From Phlebotomus papatasi (lineage: Eukaryota; Arthropoda; Insecta; Diptera; Psychodidae), in assembly GCF_024763615.1 (NCBI RefSeq), contig NC_077224.1:59344712-59408711 (forward strand): a stretch of DNA of 64,000 nucleotides. The letters run 5' to 3'. Each line of letters begins with the position of its first letter. Position 1 is the stretch's first letter. The notes under the pieces are model-generated. The model did not search any database. It was not told the origin of the DNA and was given only the letters and a program-made list of their open reading frames with translations. Position numbers and translations under genes: made by a program. This document shows positions 37,216 through 46,293 of this stretch, in pieces.

Positions 37216-37840
37216 ATGAAGAAGATTTTGACGGTATTTTTAACTATTATTCTGATAGTCTTAACTTTAGGTAAGTATTATGAGACAAGTTAATGAAAAA
37301 GCTAGAAAGAATTCCCTGAATATAAGAAGAATGTTCACATAAATATGAACACTTGTAAAAATAAAAGGACCAAATTTGATCGGATCAATTTAATCCTTTT
37401 ATTTTTATCAGTGAACTATGGCGTGTTCTCCTTTAAATGAAGTTTTATGGCCTCCAAACACTAAAGAAATTTATGTCCATATTGAAGAGTATTTCCTACA
37501 CAAGCATAGGGAATTTTCTTCAATATGGACATAAATTTACCTAGTGTGTAGAAGCCATTAAGAACACTTCATATTTCTCCCATATTCCTTATTCCTTCAA
37601 TGAATCTAACCTTATGGCAATATATTTTAATAACAAGTCTTAAGTCACACATTTCTTGAAAAAATTAAGTCATGTTCGAAGCCCGAAAACTTATCCAATT
37701 TTTCACGAAAAAATGTCTTCCAATTGAAATTGCAAATGTCTTTGAACTGTCTATTAAATTAAACAATAATTTTTATCATTTTAGCTATGGAACCGAATCT
37801 AGAAGAGGACCACAGGCTTGATGGTATGTGGTATGGCTAA
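37216..37840 (+). CDS. Small secreted peptide precursor 2 (two exons, 36 aa)
   Basis: Exon 1 37216-37270 encodes a signal peptide (MKKILTVFLTIILIVLTL). The donor TTTAG|GTAAGT is strong, and phase 1 joins to exon 2 at 37785-37840 (acceptor CATTTTAG|CT). The tail is acidic (MEPNLEEDHR) and ends LDGMWYG, so the final Gly could become a C-terminal amide (inference). Exon 1 and both flanks align with gene 1, and 3' sequence (CACAGA.AAAAT..AT.AATAAA) is shared. The intron is 514 bp and contains a GTCTACACAC-family MITE (37447-37558). The terminal exon at 38423 is in the same phase and could replace exon 2. Confidence 0.72.
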
Positions 37841-38422
37841 TATACACAGAGAAAATTAATGAAATAAATAAATGCAGAATGTGAAATAAAAGATTATAAA
37901 ATTTGTTTGACCTACAAAAATTGAATTAAGACTACATAATTTTTGGAAACTCTGATTTTGGAGCTCAACAACACAAAGTTTGTTGTATTCTTCTGTATTG
38001 TAACATTTCTTCCAAATATGATCAGCCTGTAAAACGAAGTCAGACTTAGGGTGGAGTGTACACTTATGGACAACGCAAAAGCTTAATTTATTACACTCAA
38101 CAGATTTCGAAAAATCAAAAAATGTTAATTACATCATAAACTAATAATTTTATAACTTACGGAAGTCTGTTTTACGTAAGAACTTAAGATTTTTGGACAT
38201 TGTTCATAAGTGTATAACATCCATAAGTAGAAGCACTACCTTACCTTGTAAGTGTACCAAATTTCGGCAAGCGCCAAAATCTTAAGTTTTAACTGTAATA
38301 TTTTTAATAAAAATATTTTTTTGTTACTTCTTTTTAAGGAGTATTGCTTGGAACCTGGTATAAATTAAGACTTCAAATTTTTTTTTAGACTTTCTATCAA
38401 ATTATAATTTTAATAGTTTTAG

Positions 38423-38481
38423 CTATACCGGAACCTGATCAACAATTTGCCGGATATAATGGCATGTGGGGAAGAAAATAA
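38423..38481 (+). CDS. Extra terminal exon of the peptide family (alternative last exon or gene remnant)
   Basis: The acceptor TAGTTTTAG|CT is followed by a phase-1 reading that begins Ala-Ile-Pro-Glu-Pro, contains GYNGMWGRK and stops at 38479-38481. Downstream sequence (GGAAATTAATGGAATAAG) matches the 3' flanks of exon 2 in genes 1 and 2. No TATA box or signal exon lies between 37840 and 38423. Spliced to the exon at 37216-37270 it would give 37 residues ending Gly-Arg-Lys, an amidation-type end. Either gene 2 chooses between two last exons, or this copy lost its first exon. Confidence 0.6.
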
Positions 38482-38819
38482 GGTGGAAATTAATGGAATA
38501 AGAAAAATAAAGTATTTAGTATTATAAAAGTTGTTTGATATTTCTACGACTTATCAAAGTTGAACTTAAACTTCTTGAAACCCTTGAAACTCAACAACTC
38601 AGTGTTTTTGTATTCTTCAGTCTATGTTGATATGACTCTAAAGCACCTTAGACGGAGTTCGAGTTTTCAGAGTTTTTTTTTTCAATATTCCTTCCGGATA
38701 TGACTAACTATCAAAATCGAATCTGAACTAATCTCAATGACAAAAATTAATCAATGCCCCATCCTTCTCAAATGTCAATTCGCAATCGAATTTTTATTCA
38801 TTTCGTATTTACATCCAAA

Positions 38820-38960
38820 CACCTCGAGTTGCAGGTCTTCCGAGAGGTTGTCTGAAAATAATCTCAACTAAACTTAACTGGACACTGCTAGTAATTTTCA
38901 AAATAATTATTCAACTAAGATGCTTGAAAAATTCATTTTGCAAAAGCCAAGTTTTAAAAC
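38820..38960 (+). repeat. Duplicated upstream block of the peptide cluster
   Basis: ACCTCGAG...CGAGAGGTTGTCTGAAAATAATCTCAACTAA matches 33850-33960 (ACCTCGAG...CGAGGTCGTCTGTAAAGAATCTCAGCTA), so the duplicated unit reaches 600-1000 bp upstream of the start codons. Confidence 0.6.
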
Positions 38961-39055
38961 GTGGGCTGAATGTCTCTGCAACTTAATTAACAATTTATAC
39001 AATCCATTAATCGTTTTAATTAATTAAAGAACAATAAAATACTAATAGGGGAGAT

Positions 39056-39635
39056 TGGGGCAAAACTTGTCAAAACGCACATTTAATTCTTTCGCGAGCT
39101 CTGAGAAAATTTAAACGTTTTATAATGAGCATGTTCTTATAGGAAATTTACTGCTCTACAACATTGCAGAAGACTATTTTCCTCTATCTCGAAAGAAAGG
39201 TGATTTTCGAATCATTTTCTAAAATTCGATTTTGTGGAGATTCTCAAAATTTCTGGGGCAAATTTTGACAGTCTTCGGATAATTTGTGACGTTTTACTCT
39301 CGCAAACGCTATATCAAATAGATTACATATTTTTATAGGACTCCTCTACAACTTTGTCGAAGCTATTTTTTTCTCTATCTTAACGAGAAAAGTGCTTAAA
39401 TTGAGCTAATCAGCATTGATATTTTCTGTAAGCCAAATATTCTAAAAATAGGGCTCAAAATTTCATTAATTTTATTTTACATAATCCTTCCTCGAATCCC
39501 TTGAAACTTTGTTATTTTAAAAAGGTTCATGAAGGCTATCTATAATAAAAATTTCAAGCCTCAGTCTCTTTTATTTGAGAAAATAGTGAATATTGAAATT
39601 TTCATTTTGACAAAATTTTGCCCCAGTCTCCCCTA
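39056..39635. mobile_element. TA-flanked element, TAGGGGAGATTGGGGCAAAA (short copy)
   Basis: Ends TAGGGGAGATTGGGGCAAAA and TTTTGCCCCAGTCTCCCCTA are inverted. It lies within the conserved upstream block of peptide gene 4. A longer relative is at 41742-42662. Confidence 0.9.
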
Positions 39636-39690
39636 CAACAAAATAAATTGAATTTGATTGATTATGTTCATTTCTTTCCAATTTATAGAG

Positions 39691-39700
39691 TTTTATAATG
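39691..39700 (+). promoter_or_regulatory. TATA box of peptide gene 4
   Basis: TTTTATAATGAAAAGGTAGA, 90 bp before the start codon, aligned with 34471 and 37121. Confidence 0.7.
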
Positions 39701-39780
39701 AAAAGGTAGACGGCACTTTTCGAATAAGCTTCATTTAAGATTGAGTTTAATTTGTTAAAGATATTTTTTTGTAAATAAAA

Positions 39781-40786
39781 ATGAAGAAAGTGTTGATATT
39801 TTTATTAACTTTTGTTGTAATAATATTAAATGAAGGTATTTAAGAACTAACAGACAGGTTAAGGTTAAAATCAGAAAATTTAATTTCAGGAGTGAGTGGT
39901 TAAATTAAAAGAAAATGTTTATTAAATTTTTTGAATTTTGTTTATGGAATTTATAATAAAAATTAGTATGAAAATTCGATATAAGTATATATTGAGTACA
40001 TAGTTGAAAAAAATTTTAAATTTCAAAGTTTCACGACTGATTTTTTCTGTAATGCGAATGAAAATTCGGTTCCAGATGCTCGAATTTGAGAAAGTCTAAC
40101 TACAGTCAGGTTCCTCAAACATAAACGAAGGTTAAACTCAAATTTAAAATTTGACTTTATGTGAAGAAAGTTTTCTGTGAAGTCTGAATTAGAACCATTT
40201 TTCTCTAGCATTTCCTCAATATTATCGTATTTATTAACTTCATCAACAAATCTACCGAAAATTCATCAACAAATTACTTTTATTTATCAATAAATTATAA
40301 TGATAAGTTCTCTAAAGTTATTTTTCGTAACTTAGTTAGGGAAAGTGCATTATACATGACTTACGTTACATTTTTGAAAATATTGCTCACATTTGAGGAG
40401 TAAGAAATGTTCTATACCCCTAAAATGTTCATATTTCAGGAACTTGACTGTACATATTTTTGAACAGCCAATGACACTTGACGATTGGTCAGCCATGTTG
40501 AAAACAGCTGTTTTCTAATGGCTGATTATATCGGACGTGCAAAAGACTTTAGACTGCCTATTAACCCTTTAAGGACGATTGGGTCACCGGTGACCCAAAA
40601 ATAAAGTTTTTCCTACGGCCATCTAAAACCGCGTTTTGCTCTTAAAATACAGAAAAATTATTTTTTCTGACCCTCTCGTCCTTAAAAGGTTAAAATATGA
40701 TTTTCTTCGTTCTAGATATGGTTTCAGCCTTAAGGGACCTGGACCAATGGCGGCTACATGGAAGATGGAGGCTATGCAGAAAATAA
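39781..40786 (+). CDS. Small secreted peptide precursor, diverged member (two exons, 41 aa)
   Basis: Exon 1 39781-39835 encodes a signal peptide (MKKVLIFLLTFVVIILNE) with the same length and phase-1 donor (AAG|GTATTT, weaker) as its paralogues. The best exon 2 is 40716-40786, after TTCGTTCTAG. It gives a basic, Trp-containing tail (DQWRLHGRWRLCRK) without the GMW core or a C-terminal Gly. TTAAATAAAG at about 40813 may be the poly(A) signal. The 880-bp intron holds a piggyBac-like MITE ending just before the acceptor, and another element splits the upstream block, so the gene may be decaying or shifting function. Exon 2 is less certain than exon 1. Confidence 0.5.
40561..40693. mobile_element. 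piggyBac-like MITE (copy in the peptide gene 4 intron)
   Basis: TTAACCCTTTAAGGACG...CGTCCTTAAAAGGTTAA with the GGGTCACCGGTGACCC block. It ends 22 bp before the proposed exon-2 start at 40716. Confidence 0.85.
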
Positions 40787-40859
40787 AGAAGAGAAACTTG
40801 ATGAAAAAATTAAATAAAGAACATTAAATGCACTACTGAAAAATTTGTTTTACTTCAAT

Positions 40860-41741
40860 TTATGTTGGTTGGATTTTTATGATAAAGGAGAGTGAGGCAG
40901 CTTCTACTTAGAACTTATGGGATAATTAATTAATTGTATTTGGATATAATGCTCTGTCTAGCCCAAGAGCTAAACAAGTCTGCGATGATCTGTCGATTGT
41001 GAAGAATCGACATGATCAGTCGATCAAAGTGACCAATCGACGCCGATCAGATGACCTGTCACTCACCGTTAACTTGCTAACTCTATTTATTCACCCCTGG
41101 CTCTAATTATTAATTTTTTTTTTAATTTACAATCTCTATTTCATGTGCAGTTGAAGTTACATTTGGTGATCTATTTTATTAATTTAATATTGATATATTA
41201 ACAATTCTGCTAATCATTTTAAAATATTTTATTAGGTCTTTTTCTATATCATCTTAATTTCACTCACCTTTTATCATCTCACAGATTCTTTCGATGCTTT
41301 GCATCACAATTCACTAACAATGAAGGTGTATTTCCAGTGAAATACCAACGAGATCTCACCCAATACCTCGAATTGCACTCGTCCAAGTGATTTTCAAGGA
41401 ATCTCACTTGAGTGTGAGCGAAGGAGGGATTGGAATTTGGTACACTAAAAGCTACTTTAGCCACAAATTCAGTCGGTTAATTATTCCAACACGTAGCAGG
41501 ATGTTTTTCTTTTATTTTCCTGTCCATTGAAATCTTCAACAGTGCAATTTTGCCCTTTGTTCGGGCGTCAAAGGGCCTCAACAATGGAATGGAATGTGGT
41601 GTTTGGCTAGGTGTGAACTCAATATCCTTTCCGGTCATTTTACGCACGAAAATTCAAGCAAAAAAACTCCATCCAACAAGAGAAAAGATGATATTTAAAA
41701 CAGTCTTAAAAAATTAACATTTGTGGAAATAAAAAAATATA
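40860..41741. other. Non-coding stretch with a unique island at 41.27-41.65 kb
   Basis: 40940-41070 has repeated CGATCAG/CAATCGA motifs. 41270-41660 is GC-richer and not repeated here, but gives no supported exon. Confidence 0.35.
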
Positions 41742-42662
41742 TAGGGGAGACTGGGGCAAAAAGTCACAAAACGGATATTTTATTTTTTTACAAGCTACTC
41801 GAGCGCTTCAAAAATTTCTAATTAGCGCAGTTTTATAGGAAATTTACCGCTCTGCAACTTTGTGAAAGTAATTTTCCTCTATTTTGTAAGAAAATACGTT
41901 TATCGAGCCACTTTCTAAAAAAGGATACTTTTGTGACTATTCTCAAAATGCTGGGGCAAATAGTACCAGACATTGGGTATTATATCATATTTTGATTCGC
42001 TTCATTACAGGCTTTCGTAAATTTGAAAAAAATACCTAGAGGACATATTTTCATAGAAAATCTATTCATCTACATTTTTGTAAAACACCGTTTTCTCTGC
42101 GAGAAAAGTGAGAAAACGAGGAAAGCGCTTTTCAAGCTATTGTAGAAAAAAACACACAAAAGACTGCAATTCGTTTGACCAATGCAAACAACAAGCGGCG
42201 AGACATGATAATGACGTTTCTTTTCGCCGTGATACATCAGAAATTGCTTCGCTTTTTTGTACTTTTTACTCTATATTTTTTGTTACTTTTTACCCCAAGG
42301 GGCCATTTTTAATAAAAGGATTTCTGGAGAAAAGAACTTTTGTGAAATTCTAAAATAGATAGCGGATTCGTATTCAAAGAATCCAAATTATTTAGAAAAT
42401 ATTCACCAGTGCATCAATTTTGGAAAATAAGTAGGTAATAATTGTTATCTTCTGCAAGGAAAATATTTCAAAAATAGGGCTAAAAAATTTCGATATTTTT
42501 TATTTTCTAAATTCCTTGTTCGAATTCTAAGAAAGTTACTATATTGAAGAAGGTCTATGGAGGCTATCTATAGATAAAAAATTGATCTGCTATCTTTTTT
42601 ACCTTGCAAGATATTGAATTTTGAATTTTTCGATTTGTGACTTATTGCCCCAGTCTCCCCTA
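41742..42662. mobile_element. TA-flanked element, TAGGGGAGACTGGGGCAAAA (long copy)
   Basis: Inverted ends TAGGGGAGACTGGGGCAA and TTGCCCCAGTCTCCCCTA. Interior blocks (CTCTGCAACTTTGTG, TTTTCCTCTATTT) are shared with 39056-39635. No transposase frame. Confidence 0.85.
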
Positions 42663-43805
42663 CTATAAATAAAACTTAGAGCCCATTGTTTTGTGGATTT
42701 TTTTAGGCTTGTTGTACTTTTTTTAGGTTTCTGAATTTTTGCGAATCCTTTTTGAAGTTTTCATAAGTTTTCTTAAAATTTTTCAGAAAAAAAAACATGT
42801 GGTTCTATAAATTTTACATATTTTTGATTTAAACATTCTAGTCTCTCCAGTCTCCAGTGTTGAAATTTTAATTTTTAATCGTCTCCACTTAATGGTGATC
42901 TAAAATATCTTTAATATAATATTTATTTATTACTCTTTCGTCATACCAAATATTGAAAAATAAATAATTAAACATGATTTTTTAATTAAATAAAAAAAAT
43001 TAAAAAAATCATTTTATTTATTCTATTTTACAGTGGAAATTCTAAATTTCGACCAACAACAACGTTTAGAGCACATTATTTATCTTTGTTTTACCATCGT
43101 TAGTGGAAATGAGAAATTATGTTGAAAAATGTGTTCCAATCCTTTTCAAAATTGTTATTCAAATTGATAAAATATTAGTCATGTTTGTATCAAGGCTTCT
43201 TTGTTCTTAAATCAAAAATTGGTAAAACCAAAATGAAGACAAATTTTGATTATTTATTATGCGATTTATTTGGTTTTATTTAACCAATTTTAGCAATTTT
43301 AGGCATTTGAGAAGTAGAGAGAAATTATTGGGAAGTTCTACTATCTCTACCTAAAACACTTCAAGTTCGTCATGCTACACAAGCGATTACGCAAAAATCT
43401 CAGAAAATCCATATAACCTCTAATTTCTTGTTTTATAATGGCTCCGATCGGACACAACTTTTAGATCAGGAAAATTTCATGAAATCGATATTCACGTCCC
43501 TTTCTTTACAAAGCGTTTTCCGTATTTATATCTCCTTTTTTTCGGATTTTTTTTCTTCTTTTGAATGTCATAATAAATTCAATTTAGTTCAATTCCATTT
43601 TGAATGTCAAATACGATATGTAAGTTTGAGAAACAACGAGATTTGAAATTTGATTTCATGAAATTTTCCTAATCTAAAAGGTGTGCCGAAGGTAATTAAT
43701 CAATTTAGATGATTTCTCTGTTATAATAATTCAGTAAATATCGAGAGCTAAAACTAAGCATTTTTAATCTTCTTTTTGCTAATTGCTAGGAACATTTTGA
43801 AGAGT
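42663..43805. other. AT-rich non-coding stretch
   Basis: No gene or defined repeat recognised. Confidence 0.4.
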
Positions 43806-43962
43806 TAAGGCCTTTACACATTGGGAGAAAATTTCGCAAAATTTCGTAAAAAAAATGCTCTTTTGAAGGATATTGCTTCCAATGCTGTAGGTGGAAACGT
43901 CAAAATTCTGTCAAAAATAAAACTTTTGAGAAAAATTACTCCCAATGTGTAGAAGACTCAAT
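43806..43962. mobile_element. MITE, GGCCTYTACACATTGGGAG family (copy 1)
   Basis: AAGGCCTTTACACATTGGGA pairs with CCCAATGTGTAGAAGACT. Same design as the GTCTACACAC elements, with ATTGGGAG instead of ACTAG. Confidence 0.75.
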
Positions 43963-44125
43963 AGAACAACCGATTTGAATCAGTTTATAATTCACTCAAA
44001 AAATAGGAATAAAACGCATTTTAATTCAATTTTGATTACTTGTCTTAACAAAGTATTAGGTGAGATTCTCAACAATCTCACCTACTATTTCTTTTACATG
44101 TTAATTTTTTTTAATTAGTTTTTCT

Positions 44126-44268
44126 AATGGCCTCTACACATTGGGAGCAATTTTTGTCAAAAATTGCTTTTTTGAAGGAAATTTCCTGCAGCGTTGTAGG
44201 GGGAAACGTCAAATTTCTGTCAAAAACGCAATTTTTGACGAAAATTGCTCTCAATGGTAGACGCCTTA
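44126..44268. mobile_element. MITE, GGCCTCTACACATTGGGAG family (copy 2)
   Basis: AATGGCCTCTACACATTGGG pairs with TCAATGGTAGACGCCTT; TTTTTGTCAAAAATTGC and GCAATTTTTGACGAAAA pair inside. Confidence 0.8.
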
Positions 44269-45294
44269 AGGGTGAATATTTGTCTTCCTGGTTTAAAGAA
44301 GAGGAAGAGGAATATGAAAACTAACTTGAATTTTCCTTTGAATCGTTTAAAAATTCCTTTCAAGCTTGCAAGCTTTCTTTCCTTAAAATTCTTTAAATTT
44401 TTTTTTAAATATTTTTTTAAATATTTCTTTTTAAAATATTTCTGAATGTTGGGATTTTCTTGGTAGAAATTCTAATAAACATAAGTTCTTTTGTATGAAA
44501 AAAACCTAATTTAAACTGAATTTTGATGTAACTTTGCGGTTTTAGTAATCTAAAAACTTGCATAGACATTAAGAAGAATTTCTCTTGATCTCGGAAAGAT
44601 CGTTCCACAATTGAATAGAAATGCCTGTAAAGGTTTCAAAGGTTTTTATGTAAGTAAAATTTATTTCAGAAATTTTCATCAAAAAAATTAATATTGCAAC
44701 TGCACCGATTTTATGATTGTAGGGTTTTTGGGGCCAAAGGTGTCGAAAGTTTGAGAGATACCCTAAAAGGTTTTCCAAGGTAATATTGCAGCTTTGAAAA
44801 AATTTAATCAGAACCTTCTCCAGAGTCCTTCTAAAAAAAACATTTTGAAATTTTTAATATTGCGTTTTAATCCAAATTGAATGACTTTGGACTTTCTTTT
44901 AAATGCTTTTAAGATTGCACTTCAGGTCAGCTAAATCTTAGTAATTTTCGAACTCTTTAAACTATTTTATTAGTGCCCCGTCAAATAATTTCGTCAGATA
45001 TCTTTAAGTTTTCTGCAGAAAATATCTACACCTCTGCCGAAAATCTGCCGAGAAATCTGTAGATATTCCTACAAATTTTATTTGGGCTTGGGACAAAATT
45101 CGTCAGAAATTTTTCCAGATTTTCTGACGAATCCTGGTGCATACTCTGACGAATTTCTGAAGATATTTTGCCGATTTTTTTCTACATTCCAGACTTTCCA
45201 GACATCTGTGTCAGAAAAGATATTTTTCACTGAAGTTTGCAAAAATCAATAGAGTGATTCTTGGTGATTTCACAGTGAATTCACGGTGATTTCA
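44269..45294. other. Non-coding stretch with CTGCCGA/TCTGCAGA-rich segments
   Basis: 45000-45200 repeats motifs such as CTGCCGAAAATCTGC and TCTGACGAAT, which return at 45690-45850. The two blocks look like halves of one decayed inverted element around the 45.3-45.6 kb MITE. Confidence 0.4.
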
Positions 45295-45623
45295 ATTTAA
45301 GATCGGGCTACTTTTTAATTCGGGCAGCGGTTACATTTGAAAACAGTTTGTTGACATTTTTCAAGTTTGATTATGATTATCAAATGAATCAAATATGCTC
45401 AAATTTGGCATGGTTTGTTTTAGTTTTGATGTGATTTTGCATTATTGAGGGATTTTCATGCAATTTACGTTATAAGTATATGAGTATGCAAACTCAATAT
45501 CTATATGCACATGAATAAAAAATCGTTGCATTTCAAAAAGTTTGTCCCCGAATTTCTGTGTAACTCGGCTGACATTTCGGTCCCATATGCCCGAATTTGA
45601 GAGAATCTACCGAGTCTACTGTA
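45295..45623 (-). mobile_element. MITE, ACAGTAGACTC family (copy 1)
   Basis: The interior ATGCTCAAATTTGGCATGGTTTG..TTTTGATGTGATTTTGCATT and end CCGAATTTGAGAGAAT..GTCTACTGTA match the copy at 53700 in reverse. The uninterrupted interior serves as the empty site for the insertion at 26.4 kb. Confidence 0.8.
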
Positions 45624-46293
45624 TCTTCTTTGAAACTTCTACAGTTTCTTGATAAATCAACAATATTTTTGTTGAGAAAGTGGAGACTATGCAGATTTTC
45701 TATGCAGAAATTCTGCCGAGAATCTGCAGATTTTCGGAAGAATTTCTGCAGAAAATCTATAGATTTTCAGGCAGAAATTCTGCCAAAAATCTACAGATAC
45801 CGTTACAATTCAAAAAACCTCCGAGTAAAATCGGCAGGTAGAGCAATGATTTGACGGGGCATTATTTATTGAATTGTGTGAGGCAACGACCCCTCCCTCT
45901 TCCTTATGCCTGGTTCTAAATCACCTATAATTATTTATTTTATGTAACAAAACTTATGGTTAGTTTTTTGTTCTTTTATACTGTAAATTTTGTAATCTTA
46001 CAAATTATCTTTATTAATGATTTATACAAAGTATTTTTCGGTATTTTTTTTTTTTAGAATTTTTCATTTTTATTTGTCGTAAAATCTCTCAATTAGTCTT
46101 GCGAGGGAAAAATGCGCGGGAAATAGGAGATCACTAAACTTTGATTCACGTGTTTCTTGTGCATCGTGCATATGCTCGATGGGAACCTAGAATGAAAGCC
46201 GAAAACGTCAAACATAACCTCAAACAAAATTTGTTTATCTCGCTCGTGAAGAACTTTTTAATTTATCTGGCTTCTTCAGCGTCCAGGAATAAG

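Noticed and set aside
46192..46293. In-frame N-terminal extension of Lst8
   Set aside because: Adds 34 residues not expected in the family; the ATG at 46294 gives the standard N-terminus and length.
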